Shown here one piece after another: positions 27,060 to 36,945 of a stretch of 64,000 nucleotides of DNA (positions within the stretch are counted from its first letter, which is position 1; each line of letters begins with the position of its first letter). The DNA is taken from the NCBI RefSeq assembly GCF_000818395.1, contig NZ_JWJG01000002.1, positions 1-64,000 on the forward strand, in the 5' to 3' direction. Made by a program: the position numbers and the translations under genes. Below the pieces are notes generated by a model. The model had not been told where the DNA came from and made no database searches. It was given only the letters and a program-made list of their open reading frames with translations. This DNA comes from Noviherbaspirillum autotrophicum (GTDB lineage Bacteria > Pseudomonadota > Gammaproteobacteria > Burkholderiales > Burkholderiaceae_D).

Positions 27060-27919
27060 TATGATGACACCTGAAACCAATCTTGCGGAATCAGATGGTT
27101 TGAATCTAAAGCCTTCGAAACAAACCATGGGTCGGGAGCGATAACAATCTTCTCCGGATTCCGATTTAACCACGCCCCCCACCAGCTAAAACTACTATTT
27201 GCACAAATGTTGTGTTTGCAAAGTGACATAAGATGTATATCGGCCTCCGGCCTTGCATTGTTTCCCTCAACGAAGACTACTTCGTCGGGAATGCGTATAT
27301 TTTCACGCACCCATTCCATATCGTCCGAGAAGACAAAAAAATTTGCCGGCCCGATTTTTGACCGGATGATATTGATAGCCCTTTCGTAATACCCTAGGCT
27401 GCAAACGCCATGTATGGAGAGATTATGTGTATTAGACACATAATCTCCACGTCGGATATGGATAGCGACACTATTAGATTCAATTGCATCGCTCGCATGT
27501 CGACTGTTTTGAGCTAGCAATGGATTGCTTGGTTGGAACTCTTCAAGCAATATACTGCGGATATTTAAGAAGTACTTCTCCGATTGAAAATAGCCATTTA
27601 AATAGACCGGAGCATGCAGCTTCATAAATGCTGGATCGAAGCCAAGACCAAGCTCCGAGTAAAAACGGGTCTTAATTCCAAGCTTTTGAGTGTATCTCGC
27701 TACTCTTGCCCCCCATCTTGGGAACTTCCTAAGTTCAACGCTGCTTGCGATACGAGCACTGATCTTCCATTGTTGTAACCCATAATCTCTTAACGAATAA
27801 TGTTTAAACGCGCTTAGGTCCAGGATCAAGTCGCTGCCGGTTCGCTTTGCCAATGCAAGTGCAGATGCATATTGGAACATTTGGTTGCCTAGGCCACCAA
27901 TCAAACGGACTACAATCAC
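27059..27919 (-). CDS. GT11-family alpha-1,2-fucosyltransferase
   Basis: 286-residue enzyme transferring L-fucose from GDP-Fuc, typically in alpha-1,2 linkage to galactose. The N-terminal MIVVRLIGGLGNQMFQYA is the GT11 signature, and the GDP-binding HIRRGDYV lies near 153. FVFSDDMEWV near 195 and NSSFSWWGAWLN near 241 are also family blocks. Gmd and Fcl, which make GDP-L-fucose, are encoded in the same operon, and GalE can supply galactose for the acceptor. The gene starts 4 bases after the second wzx stop. The acceptor sugar remains inference. Confidence 0.93.
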   Translation of the reverse strand: MIVVRLIGGLGNQMFQYASALALAKRTGSDLILDLSAFKHYSLRDYGLQQWKISARIASSVELRKFPRWGARVARYTQKLGIKTRFYSELGLGFDPAFMKLHAPVYLNGYFQSEKYFLNIRSILLEEFQPSNPLLAQNSRHASDAIESNSVAIHIRRGDYVSNTHNLSIHGVCSLGYYERAINIIRSKIGPANFFVFSDDMEWVRENIRIPDEVVFVEGNNARPEADIHLMSLCKHNICANSSFSWWGAWLNRNPEKIVIAPDPWFVSKALDSNHLIPQDWFQVSS

Positions 27920-27923
27920 CTCT

Positions 27924-29372
27924 TCATTCCCCCGTTCGCAAATTAACCGTCAATAATCGTTTCAAGGCATGGTTTTTCCATGTCAAAGCAAATACACAGA
28001 TCATCGACAATGCCCCAATGCCGACGAGTATCTCGAACGCCTCGATATAGGATTTAGGTGTTAGAGGGAAAAACCAGCTAATCGGAGCGACGATAACTAC
28101 GATTAAAACCGCCCATCCCCAACGAGAATAATCAATTTCAATTGACAAATCTCGCCGCATTCTCTCACCCATCGCAAGGAACATTACTACTGCCGCCAGG
28201 GGCAGTGCAACTAGAGATTGCTCTAACGACCAGTTGGCTACAGCGGCCATAACAAGTGACACTGTCAGAAATGCAGCACCTAGAGCATACGGAAGTACCA
28301 AAATGTTCATGCGGCGTTTTACCTGTGCACCACTACCGAGCACATTAGCCAACACTCGACAACATTCAACCAAGGCTCCCAAATAAACAAACTTGTAAAC
28401 GCCACCGTAGGACGAGGCTACCAACAGCATAAGTAAAGCGGGTGCTGAACTTAGTGTGACAGCGACTAGAATCAAATATGCTGGGCCGATTGAATTCAGA
28501 AGGTCGGAAAACGCCTTGCCACCATCTGTATGAGACACGCCCGAAATTCTTCGGTAATAGAGTGGAAACAAATACTGCATCACTAAGGACTCGCACAGAC
28601 CCCAGATTTGGTTTGCCAAACCAAAACCAACTGCGACAAATCCTAATGCAGAAAGTCCCCAATAGTGTTCGAGCAACAGCCTGTAGCCAGATAACTGAGC
28701 CCACATAAACCCGGTTGCTATCGCTAACGGCAAACAATAATCACGAATCGCGTCGGCAGTAAGGAGTGGCCAACTCCCGCGTTTAGTCATGGCCAGTGTA
28801 CGGTGCAAAATGTTGCCGGCACCAAGCGCCCCTATTGCCGCTCCAACGGCTTGGCCTGCAAACCATGCCAATCCACTGTGCCAAATCGTAGTCAGTCCCC
28901 ACGAAAGGCCAAGACTGCAACATACTGTTACTGTCGACCAAAATACCGAGGTTCCCCTTGCGCCGATCATATTGAGCAAAGAAATCCATGTTGAATTCCA
29001 GGTGATCGCAACCACCATGAAAGCAATTAGGATCATTCGTAAAATGCATTCTGATCGTGATAACGATTGCGAGAGAGACCAAGCACCAACGGTTAACGCG
29101 CCAATAAGCGCCACCAAGAACACATAACCGTGAAAACGTTGCAACCGTGCGAGCAAAGTGCCCTCATCCGCCCATTCATGTGTGTGCCGATTAATATATT
29201 GGCCAACAGGATTGACAAGAAATAGTCCACAAAAAGCTTGAAAGGTGGCTAGCACGGCGAATATGCCGTATTGATCAGGGTTAAGTAAAGATGTTGCGAA
29301 GCGTATAGAAGCAAGTGCAATAATCACACTGACGAGGCGTCCGCCGATCAGATAAAAAAAATCACTACGCAC
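27924..29372 (-). CDS. Wzx-like polysaccharide flippase (cluster B)
   Basis: 482-residue membrane protein with about 12-14 hydrophobic helices, resembling Wzx/MVF-type exporters of lipid-linked repeat units. The N-terminal block FYLIGGRLVSVIIAL then LLNPDQYGIFAVLATF carries the characteristic P-x-x-Y-G at residues 32-36. It overlaps the GT10 gene by 8 bases and is followed within 4 bases by the GT11 gene, so it is embedded in the fucosylation block. It is distinct from the flippase at 4161-5459. Confidence 0.87.
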   Translation of the reverse strand: MRSDFFYLIGGRLVSVIIALASIRFATSLLNPDQYGIFAVLATFQAFCGLFLVNPVGQYINRHTHEWADEGTLLARLQRFHGYVFLVALIGALTVGAWSLSQSLSRSECILRMILIAFMVVAITWNSTWISLLNMIGARGTSVFWSTVTVCCSLGLSWGLTTIWHSGLAWFAGQAVGAAIGALGAGNILHRTLAMTKRGSWPLLTADAIRDYCLPLAIATGFMWAQLSGYRLLLEHYWGLSALGFVAVGFGLANQIWGLCESLVMQYLFPLYYRRISGVSHTDGGKAFSDLLNSIGPAYLILVAVTLSSAPALLMLLVASSYGGVYKFVYLGALVECCRVLANVLGSGAQVKRRMNILVLPYALGAAFLTVSLVMAAVANWSLEQSLVALPLAAVVMFLAMGERMRRDLSIEIDYSRWGWAVLIVVIVAPISWFFPLTPKSYIEAFEILVGIGALSMICVFALTWKNHALKRLLTVNLRTGE

Positions 29373-30378
29373 AACCGAGATCCTGCTCTATTGTTTTTAC
29401 GACAGTCTCGGCAAAAGCTTGTGAACTAAAGCGGTACGCAGCACTACTATTAAGAAAATTAGCAATACTTTGCTGGTAACACCGGAATGTATCTTCTGAC
29501 ATTGAATTAATATACTCATATACCGCTGCCGTATCAGAGAATTCACGGCGGTCAATAAAACAATTTTTCGGAATATAATCAGTAATGTTATTAGCCCCCC
29601 AATAAACCGGCACGCACCCAGAAAAAAAGCAATCAAAAATCTTTTCAGTAATATAGCCGGGCAAATCCCTAACATTTTCGTAGCAAATAGCAAAACGAGT
29701 TCTAAGCAGAACTTCCCGCTTATGCTCCACCTTCCCACAGTAACTCGGAAATGGTGTCAAACCAACAAATCGCGATATGTAACGCCAAGCTTTCTTACTA
29801 AGTCTACCTATTACACCTGGCGCCGCTGCAGGCATATTCCATTCCGTCCCGTAAAGTCGAAAATCAGAGGGCGCATTCTTCTCAAACCATCTAATAACTC
29901 GTACACGTTCGCTATAAAGCTCACGTTCGTCCCAAAGATTCACTGCCTTGTTTCCGGCAATCATGCAACAAAGGTTATCGCGCTTAGCGAAACCATCCAC
30001 ATCAGGCAACATGATCGGATTCGGGAAATCCAATTTAATAAATTTCACCCCGTCAATCAGTGAATCGTTCCAGGTAAAAATTTTCCTATACCTGTTCCAA
30101 TTATTGGGATCGTAATTCTCTGGCTTGATGCAATGAGTCTCAAACATCAGCAAATAATTTATGGGTGATGCCGATAATAACTGAACGTCTTGATGAATTT
30201 CAAAGGCAACTGGCTGATCACAAACTGTGTCGGCTGTGTCAATCATATAATTGATCGTAGCCAAGGCCTCCTTCAATTTCACATAAGGCTCAAAACAGTT
30301 GTCTCGGTTATTTGGATTGGAAAGATCAAAAATCAAATTCTTCGTTAATCCGCCGGCGCGTAAAAATGCATGTTTCAT
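29365..30378 (-). CDS. GT10-family (alpha-1,3/1,4) fucosyltransferase-like protein
   Basis: 337-residue protein whose C-terminal half carries the GT10 donor-binding signature. [19 protein letters not shown] is followed by [19 protein letters not shown] and NCFIDRREF (about residues 233-283). The N-terminal acceptor domain is less conserved, with [15 protein letters not shown] near 76. GT10 enzymes transfer L-fucose from GDP-Fuc, usually alpha-1,3 or alpha-1,4 to GlcNAc. The genes for GDP-fucose synthesis lie two genes upstream. Its start overlaps the acetyltransferase stop (ATGA). Linkage and acceptor are inference. The pairing with a GT11 enzyme is notable. Confidence 0.87.
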   Translation of the reverse strand: MKHAFLRAGGLTKNLIFDLSNPNNRDNCFEPYVKLKEALATINYMIDTADTVCDQPVAFEIHQDVQLLSASPINYLLMFETHCIKPENYDPNNWNRYRKIFTWNDSLIDGVKFIKLDFPNPIMLPDVDGFAKRDNLCCMIAGNKAVNLWDERELYSERVRVIRWFEKNAPSDFRLYGTEWNMPAAAPGVIGRLSKKAWRYISRFVGLTPFPSYCGKVEHKREVLLRTRFAICYENVRDLPGYITEKIFDCFFSGCVPVYWGANNITDYIPKNCFIDRREFSDTAAVYEYINSMSEDTFRCYQQSIANFLNSSAAYRFSSQAFAETVVKTIEQDLGCA

Positions 30379-30980
30379 GCAACTTCCTTTTTACTCTCGA
30401 ATGAGTGTACGAAGGTCGTTGCATCTTCCTCATCTAATTGCCACCATTCTGAGTCCAATAACTTTGTTCGCTGCGACTCATCGAATCGGAATTTAATTAT
30501 CCTTGCGGGAACACCGGCGACTATTGCAAAAGGTGGGACATCATGTGTTACAACCGCGTTTGCAGCAACGACTGCTCCCACTCCGATGCGAACCCCTCGT
30601 AACACTACTGCATCCACTCCAATCCAAACATCGCTCCCAATTTCGCATTCACCTGATGTCAAGACGGACCATGGATTTACATAAAAACGTGACGAAGTTG
30701 ATACTCGGTCCAACTGATGTTCACCTTGACCAATTGACACGTTATTTGCAATTGATACGTATCTTCCGATTTTCGCGGCAGTAATGCACGAATAGCAACC
30801 AACATATGTGTATGATCCTATTTCGCTTGTTCGATCAATTCGGCTTCCAGTCTGAACTTCGATATTTGAACCTTGGATTGCTTCGGAGGCGACATGAAGC
30901 GAATAAATGCGACATGACTTCGTTATCCAAGCTCTAGCGATGCCAGCCAAGTTAAAGAGTTTTCCTACCATGCCTGACAC
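30375..30980 (-). CDS. CatB/WcaF-like hexapeptide acetyltransferase
   Basis: 201-residue left-handed beta-helix acetyltransferase of the xenobiotic acetyltransferase (CatB/VatD) type. Irregular repeats from about residue 38 onward lead to the catalytic-loop-like [13 protein letters not shown] (His near 93) and the repeats [32 protein letters not shown]. The [13 protein letters not shown] end is typical. WcaF/WcaB-like proteins of this kind acetylate fucose or other sugars in colanic-acid-type clusters, which fits the neighbouring gmd and fcl genes. Start is ATG at 30980 or at 30971. The exact target is unknown. Confidence 0.87.
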   Translation of the reverse strand: MSGMVGKLFNLAGIARAWITKSCRIYSLHVASEAIQGSNIEVQTGSRIDRTSEIGSYTYVGCYSCITAAKIGRYVSIANNVSIGQGEHQLDRVSTSSRFYVNPWSVLTSGECEIGSDVWIGVDAVVLRGVRIGVGAVVAANAVVTHDVPPFAIVAGVPARIIKFRFDESQRTKLLDSEWWQLDEEDATTFVHSFESKKEVA

Positions 30981-31079
30981 TCAATTGCACTAAAGCTCGT
31001 TAAGGACACGTCTAGCACATGGTGGGTCCTATTAAGAGAAACCACACGTGAACTTATGACAGATCGCTCTTGCACTGTT

Positions 31080-32204
31080 TCACTCCACGGATACAGCAAT
31101 TTTGTAGCCATGATGCTTAAGTAATGCATGCTGCTTCGCCTTAGCCAAATCCGCAGCAACCATTTCTTTCACCATTTGATTTAAGGTGATTTCTGGCGTC
31201 CATCCCAATTTCTGCTTTGCTTTTACAGGATCTCCAAGCAACGTCTCAACCTCAGTTGGGCGGAAGTAACGTGGATCGATCTTAACTATCACGTCACCTA
31301 CTTTCACTCCGGGCAGTTCATTTCCGGACAACGCTGCCACAACTCCTTGTTCGCTCACGCCGGAACCTTGCCACTGTAAAGTAATTCCCAGTTCGGCGGC
31401 CGTCATTTCAATAAACTGACGAACGCTGTATTGCACACCCGTCGCAATTACAAAATCATCGGGATTTTCCTGTTGAAGCATCAACCACTGCATACGCACA
31501 TAGTCCTTGGCGTGCCCCCAGTCCCGTAGAGCATCCATGTTGCCCATGTAAAGACAGCTTTCTAGTCCTTGACTAATATTGGCAAGGCCGCGGGTGATTT
31601 TACGTGTTACGAATGTTTCGCCTCTACGAGGACTTTCGTGATTGAATAGAATGCCGTTGCAAGCATAAATGCCGTATGCTTCGCGATAGTTCACGGTGAT
31701 CCAATATGCATACATCTTTGCAACGGCATAAGGGCTACGAGGGTAAAACGGAGTAGTCTCCTTTTGCGGAACTTCCTGAACCAAACCGTATAGCTCAGAT
31801 GTCGAGGCCTGATAGAAGCGAGTTTTCTTTTCCAATCCAAGAATGCGAATGGCTTCTAGAAGACGTAACGTGCCAATACCATCAACATCAGCTGTATATT
31901 CGGGGCTTTCAAAACTCACTGCCACATGGCTTTGTGCACCCAAGTTATAAATTTCGTCAGGCTGTGTTTCCTGCACTATGCGGATTAAATTACTAGTATC
32001 AGTGAGGTCACCATAATGAAGCCGGAAATTGGCGTTTTGAATATGAGGGTCTTGGTAGATGTGATCAACACGTTCCGTGTTAAAAAGACTGGCACGGCGC
32101 TTAATACCATGAACGATGTAGCCTTTTTCGAGTAGAAATTCAGCAAGATACGAACCGTCCTGGCCAGTAATACCTGTGATGAGGGCAACTTTTTGTGTAG
32201 TCAT
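31080..32204 (-). CDS. gmd: GDP-mannose 4,6-dehydratase
   Basis: Converts GDP-D-mannose to GDP-4-keto-6-deoxy-D-mannose, the first step to GDP-L-fucose. The N-terminal [36 protein letters not shown] near 87, the [10 protein letters not shown] (YxxxK) near 155, and [18 protein letters not shown] near 190 are unmistakable. ATG at 32204 is preferred over an in-frame ATG five codons upstream. A 374-residue length is normal. Followed by a 99-base gap before the acetyltransferase gene and preceded by fcl with 26 bases between them. Confidence 0.97.
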   Translation of the reverse strand: MTTQKVALITGITGQDGSYLAEFLLEKGYIVHGIKRRASLFNTERVDHIYQDPHIQNANFRLHYGDLTDTSNLIRIVQETQPDEIYNLGAQSHVAVSFESPEYTADVDGIGTLRLLEAIRILGLEKKTRFYQASTSELYGLVQEVPQKETTPFYPRSPYAVAKMYAYWITVNYREAYGIYACNGILFNHESPRRGETFVTRKITRGLANISQGLESCLYMGNMDALRDWGHAKDYVRMQWLMLQQENPDDFVIATGVQYSVRQFIEMTAAELGITLQWQGSGVSEQGVVAALSGNELPGVKVGDVIVKIDPRYFRPTEVETLLGDPVKAKQKLGWTPEITLNQMVKEMVAADLAKAKQHALLKHHGYKIAVSVE

Positions 32205-32230
32205 AAATTTGAGCGTCAAGTATTCTCTTT

Positions 32231-33211
32231 TTACTTGCGCAGCGAGAGTCCATTAATCAAAAAATCTTCATAAGCTCGGGTCAAACCCTCATCCAGGCTT
32301 ATTTTTGCCTCCCAGCCAAGTGAGTTTAGAAGCGAGCTATCCATAAGTTTGCGCGGCGCCCCATCGGGTTTGCTAGTATCGAACTCGATTTTTCCGTGGT
32401 ATTCGACAACCTTTCCTACTGCCTCAGCTAGTTCACGAATTGTTATGTCCTCACCAAATCCAACGTTGACATGGCTTTGCATTGGCTTAGTATGCGCACC
32501 GTAGATAGCCTTATCAAGGTTCATAATATGAACGCAGGCATCGGCCATATCGTCAACATAGAGAAATTCGCGACGCGGCGTACCGCTCCCCCAAATCGTA
32601 ACGGCGGGGCTATTCGCAACCTTTGCCTCGTGAAAGCGCCGGATAAGTGCGGGAATTACATGGCTGTTTTCTGGATGGTAGTTATCGTTCGGGCCATATA
32701 AGTTAGTCGGCATGACACTCCGGTAATCAACGTCGTGGCTTTGACCATATTGACGGTTATAACTTTCACATAGCTTGATACCGGCGATTTTTGCTACTGC
32801 ATATGGCTCATTAGTTTCTTCGAGCTCCCCTGTGAGAAGAGCATTTTCAGTCATGGGCTGTGCAGCCAATTTGGGGTAAATACAGCTTGAACCAAGAAAC
32901 AGAAGCTGCCTCACTCCTACACGCCAAGCTTCGTGGATGACGTTCGCTTCTATCATTAGATTTTGATAGATAAACTCGGCCGGATATGTGTTATTCGCAT
33001 GAATTCCGCCAACCTTAGCAGCTGCCAAATACACTTGGTCCGGCTTTTCAATTTCAAAGAAGGTTCGGACAGCCGCCTGATTAGACAAATCCAGTTCAGC
33101 ATGAGTACGTGTAACAATGTTGGTCTGCCCCCGCAGTTGCAGGGCGCGAATAATGGCAGAGCCAACCATCCCCTGATGACCTGCAACATACGTTTTGTAG
33201 TGAGTATTCAT
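32231..33211 (-). CDS. fcl: GDP-L-fucose synthase
   Basis: Dual 3,5-epimerase/4-reductase that finishes GDP-L-fucose from the Gmd product. Start ATG at 33211 gives [19 protein letters not shown], with the NADPH-binding [10 protein letters not shown] at 10-19. [19 protein letters not shown] near 62, [19 protein letters not shown] near 107 and the catalytic [18 protein letters not shown] near 136 follow. Length 326 fits the family. The open frame extends to 33271, but that would run into manC. It lies 10 bases from the manC stop. Confidence 0.96.
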   Translation of the reverse strand: MNTHYKTYVAGHQGMVGSAIIRALQLRGQTNIVTRTHAELDLSNQAAVRTFFEIEKPDQVYLAAAKVGGIHANNTYPAEFIYQNLMIEANVIHEAWRVGVRQLLFLGSSCIYPKLAAQPMTENALLTGELEETNEPYAVAKIAGIKLCESYNRQYGQSHDVDYRSVMPTNLYGPNDNYHPENSHVIPALIRRFHEAKVANSPAVTIWGSGTPRREFLYVDDMADACVHIMNLDKAIYGAHTKPMQSHVNVGFGEDITIRELAEAVGKVVEYHGKIEFDTSKPDGAPRKLMDSSLLNSLGWEAKISLDEGLTRAYEDFLINGLSLRK

Positions 33212-33221
33212 GGCTGTTTTA

Positions 33222-34643
33222 TTATTGGACGCGCCCATAGGTATCCTCAAATCGAACAATATCGTCCTCACCTAGATAACTACCGGACTGTACTTCTATC
33301 ATTTCAAGGTCGGTTTTGCCAGGATTGTGTAAACGATGCACTTCCCCAATAGGGATGTATGTAGACTGATTTTCAGAAAGTAGATAGGTACTATTTCCAC
33401 ACGTGACTTCTGCGGTACCTTTAACGACAATCCAATGCTCAGCGCGATGATAGTGTTTTTGCAAACTCAGGCTGGCCCCTGGTTTAACAGCAATTCGTTT
33501 CACCTGGAACCGCTCACCCATGTCGATACTGTCGTACCATCCCCAAGGACGCGCGACTTTTCGATGCAAGGTCGCCTGTGGGCTTTGGCGGGTTTCCAAT
33601 TCAGTTACAACGTGCTTGACATCCTCTGCATGCGTGCGAGCTGCCACAAGTAATGCGTCTGCCGTATCAATAATCAGCAACTCCTCCGTGCCTAACGCAA
33701 CAACTGGGCGATATGGGGCATGAATAAAAGTTCGGCGAGCTTGCACAGCCAACCCATGCCCCTCGATTCGATTGCCATCGCCATCTGGCTCAACTAATTC
33801 AGCAACCGCATTCCAACTTCCGACGTCGCTCCAAGCTCCATTGAAAGGCACGACAACTAAATTAGGATGATGTTCCATCACCGCGTAGTCGATACTTTGA
33901 GAACGGCATGTTGTAAACGCACTTTTTTCCGGACGAACAAATATCCTTGATCCATGTTCATCCTTAGTTGCAGATGCCATGGCCTTCTGACAATTTTGGA
34001 GAATGTCCGGTGCATATTCTTGCAATGCTTGAATTAGGGTGTCAGCGCGAGTCAAAAAAATGCCTGCATTCCAAAGAACTTTACCCTGAAGAATCAGCGC
34101 TTGTGCTTTTTCAGTATTAGGCTTTTCAATAAACCGGACAACCTTGTAACCGCCTCCATCTTCATTAGCCTTGTCGCACTCTATGTAGCCATAAGCCGTA
34201 CTAGGGAAACTAGGCATCACACCAAACGTGACGATCGCCCCAGATTCGGCAGCTCTCCTGCCTTGCTCAATTACCCGTAGAAAAGCGTTTGTATCAGGAA
34301 TATGGTGATCAGCAGGACAAAAGAGCAATAACTCATCCGCTTTTGCCTGTAGAGCTGCCAGCGCCATTGCAGCGGCAGTATTACGCGCGACGGGTTCAAG
34401 AATGATTTTTTCGCCTGCGTTAGCAGCTTGCATGGCTTCCGCCACCAGAAACCGATGATCCTCGGCTGCGATGCAAATTAATTTCGAAGCGGCAACCTCA
34501 TTAATTTTTCCAAGCCGCTCAAGAGTCAGATGTAGCAGGCTCTTATTGTCAATAAGGGATACAAACTGCTTTGGAAAGCTTTTTCGGGAAAGTGGCCACA
34601 GGCGAGTACCGGATCCACCACAGAGAATGATTGGAATAATCAT
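33222..34643 (-). CDS. manC: Mannose-1-phosphate guanylyltransferase/mannose-6-phosphate isomerase
   Basis: Bifunctional type II PMI/GMP that makes GDP-mannose for Gmd and Fcl. Start ATG at 34643 gives [20 protein letters not shown] with the nucleotidyltransferase signature and [15 protein letters not shown] near 175 and WSDVGSW near 270 complete that domain. The C-terminal cupin (about 350-470) has [35 protein letters not shown] and [19 protein letters not shown], with the metal-binding His and Glu residues. Length 473 is typical. A Man-1-P source is expected from the mutase at the left edge of the window. Confidence 0.97.
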   Translation of the reverse strand: MIIPIILCGGSGTRLWPLSRKSFPKQFVSLIDNKSLLHLTLERLGKINEVAASKLICIAAEDHRFLVAEAMQAANAGEKIILEPVARNTAAAMALAALQAKADELLLFCPADHHIPDTNAFLRVIEQGRRAAESGAIVTFGVMPSFPSTAYGYIECDKANEDGGGYKVVRFIEKPNTEKAQALILQGKVLWNAGIFLTRADTLIQALQEYAPDILQNCQKAMASATKDEHGSRIFVRPEKSAFTTCRSQSIDYAVMEHHPNLVVVPFNGAWSDVGSWNAVAELVEPDGDGNRIEGHGLAVQARRTFIHAPYRPVVALGTEELLIIDTADALLVAARTHAEDVKHVVTELETRQSPQATLHRKVARPWGWYDSIDMGERFQVKRIAVKPGASLSLQKHYHRAEHWIVVKGTAEVTCGNSTYLLSENQSTYIPIGEVHRLHNPGKTDLEMIEVQSGSYLGEDDIVRFEDTYGRVQ

Positions 34644-34659
34644 GGCTTTATATTTTTGA

Positions 34660-35661
34660 TTACGATTCCGATTGAATCTGCCAACGCCAAGTACTGGCGC
34701 ACATGTCCGCGAGGTTTCGCTTTGCGTACCACTGCAATTGCTCAGCAGCTTTATCGGCCATAGCAAAGCACATTGCAATATCCCCTGGACGCCGTTGAGT
34801 AATTTGATAAGCTACGTTTTTCCCGCTCGCGGCTTCAAAAGCACGCACCATTTCCAAGACGCTCGTTCCGCGGCCTGTACCTAGATTTATCGCATGCCAC
34901 CCTTTTTGATGCTTTAAGAAATCCAGGGCAGCCGAATGGCCTTCGGCCAAGTCCATTACATGGATATAGTCACGAATACCGGTTCCATCAGGCGTTGGAT
35001 AGTCGTTGCCAAACACATGTAGGCACGGAAGTTTTCCGATGGCCACTTGTGCCAGATACGGCATCAAGTTATTGGGGATACCACAGGGATCTTCGCCAAT
35101 CAATCCAGATTCATGAGCGCCTACTGGATTGAAATAACGCAGGCATACAATACGCCAACTTGAATCCGATCTGGCGACATCGGCAAGCACTTCCTCAATA
35201 TGCAGTTTGCTACGGCCATAAGGATTAGTGACACTTGTAGGATGATTTTCGTCAATAGGCACATATTGTGGATTGCCATAAACGGTGGCACTTGAACTAA
35301 AGACCAATGTTTTTACACCACATGAATCCATGCCCTGCAACAGGCTAATAGTACCCTGTACATTATTGGCATAGTAATCAATAGGTTTTACTACTGACTC
35401 CCCCACCGCCTTAAGGCCCGCGAAATGAATAACTGCATCGATGGAATATTGTTGAAGTGTCCTGCAAACCACATCAGTGTCGCGCACGTCACCTTTTACA
35501 ATCGGGACAGACTTGCCGGAGATCCTTTGCAATCGAAGTATGACATCGGGCTGGCTGTTACAAAAATTGTCGATCACCACAACAGTATGCCCCTCGCTCA
35601 TTAACGCAAGAGCAGTATGACTACCGATGTAACCGGCGCCCCCAGTAAGCAAAATATTCAT
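34660..35661 (-). CDS. galE: UDP-glucose 4-epimerase
   Basis: Interconverts UDP-glucose and UDP-galactose, supplying a galactosyl donor for cluster B. ATG at 35661 gives MNILLTGGAGYIGSHTALAL. VIHFAGLKAVGESV near 80, the catalytic SSSATVYG near 122, and NPYGRSKLHIEEV (YxxxK) near 147 follow, as does RYFNPVGAHESG near 176. Length 333 is normal for the GalE family. ATG overlaps the wzz stop (ATGA), so these genes share a transcript. The upstream extension of the open frame lies inside wzz and is ignored. Confidence 0.96.
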   Translation of the reverse strand: MNILLTGGAGYIGSHTALALMSEGHTVVVIDNFCNSQPDVILRLQRISGKSVPIVKGDVRDTDVVCRTLQQYSIDAVIHFAGLKAVGESVVKPIDYYANNVQGTISLLQGMDSCGVKTLVFSSSATVYGNPQYVPIDENHPTSVTNPYGRSKLHIEEVLADVARSDSSWRIVCLRYFNPVGAHESGLIGEDPCGIPNNLMPYLAQVAIGKLPCLHVFGNDYPTPDGTGIRDYIHVMDLAEGHSAALDFLKHQKGWHAINLGTGRGTSVLEMVRAFEAASGKNVAYQITQRRPGDIAMCFAMADKAAEQLQWYAKRNLADMCASTWRWQIQSES

Positions 35662-36899
35662 GAGGCTGACCTCCCCTGAATAGTTTTCCAGGCCAGAGAT
35701 AATTCTTGCCACCGTTGACTATTTTTTGGGTCACGGCGAGAGCGTCTATAACCTTCACATATAAATGCAAACATAACGCCAAGTGCACTACCACCAAATA
35801 AACCAGCAAGTGTGATCATTGCGCGTTTCGGTTTTGATTTTTTTTCCGCTGGAACTGCCTTATCTAGTAATTGAATTATTGATGAATCCTTCGCTTCCTC
35901 GATCTTCGCAAGCTCATATTGCTTAGCCAGAAGTTCGAAGATTGTTTCGTAATATTTGACGTCACGAAGCTTGCGCACGTACTCGATTCCAGCTTCGGGG
36001 ATTCGTCCAGTGGATAGCATGAAGTCTCCGTCTTTTGACGGCCGATTCTTTTCCAGCTTGAGCAACTGTGCCTGCAGTCCACGCAGCTCTTCCTGTGTAC
36101 GCAGCAGCTCGGGATTCTGCGCCGTAGCAAAGGTACGCATAGCGTTTAGCTGGACCTCCTTCGCTGCGATCGTGCCTTTGAGTTGCGCGACACTTGAGAT
36201 AATCGCTTGTACCTGCCCTTCCGGCTGGATCATTCCGGTTTTTTCTTGCGTAGTACGAAGCGCCACCTCGGCATTAGCCAGTTGTTCTTTTGCGTCTTTT
36301 AACTGCCGCTCGAAAAAAAGGCGCCGTTGCGATGCCTCTGAAATTGCCATTGTCTGCGTGAGCTTGGTTAGTTCATCGACATAGGCGTTCGCCAAGTCCG
36401 CCGCAAACTTAGGATCTTGATCACTTGCAATAATCGAGATCAATCCATCTTTTTTACCATTTTCAATCTGAATCGACCGAGTCAAAGCCTGACGCGCGTC
36501 ATCCATGGTTTTACTTTGATACCGTTCTTTCAGTTTAAAACGTGCGATAAGGCTATCGGCCACTGTGCGACTTTCCAGTATGCCAACATAAAGATCGCTC
36601 GGATTCTTTATGCCCGTAGCACCGCCGATCGCACCCGCCAATCCTCCCAGCTGTCCCAGCATCGCAGCCATTCCAGATGATTGTTGTTGCGGTGGCATAA
36701 TTTTTGCCGTGCTCGTAAAAATTGGAGTCATCGCCAGTGAGGCTGCCAGTGCTATCGCCCCTCCCATAACTGGCAAGCCGAACACCAGTTTTTTGTGACG
36801 ACCTAACGCAATCAGTACATCAACGAGATGAATGTCGCTTTCCCCCTCATACACTGGCACCTGATTAGGCATTTTATGTGCGACTTGCTCAGACATCAT
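35658..36899 (-). CDS. Wzz/GumC-type chain-length determinant (no kinase domain)
   Basis: Inner-membrane polysaccharide co-polymerase of 413 residues that would set polymer length with Wzy and couple to Wza. The N-terminal Wzz domain lies at about residues 20-130, with a first membrane helix near 39-57 (FGLPVMGGAIALAASLAM). A long coiled-coil periplasmic region runs about 190-330. The second helix near 368-385 is preceded by KAVPAEKKSKPKRAMI, a typical Pro/Lys-rich approach. The protein stops soon after it, so the cytoplasmic BY-kinase domain of Wzc proteins is absent, and no separate kinase gene is present in the window. A glycine/alanine-rich segment follows QQQSSGMAAML near 73. Confidence 0.92.
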   Translation of the reverse strand: MMSEQVAHKMPNQVPVYEGESDIHLVDVLIALGRHKKLVFGLPVMGGAIALAASLAMTPIFTSTAKIMPPQQQSSGMAAMLGQLGGLAGAIGGATGIKNPSDLYVGILESRTVADSLIARFKLKERYQSKTMDDARQALTRSIQIENGKKDGLISIIASDQDPKFAADLANAYVDELTKLTQTMAISEASQRRLFFERQLKDAKEQLANAEVALRTTQEKTGMIQPEGQVQAIISSVAQLKGTIAAKEVQLNAMRTFATAQNPELLRTQEELRGLQAQLLKLEKNRPSKDGDFMLSTGRIPEAGIEYVRKLRDVKYYETIFELLAKQYELAKIEEAKDSSIIQLLDKAVPAEKKSKPKRAMITLAGLFGGSALGVMFAFICEGYRRSRRDPKNSQRWQELSLAWKTIQGRSAS

Positions 36900-36945
36900 T
36901 TACTTCCACATAAGCTCCCGATATTGGGTATGAAAATCGATCACG

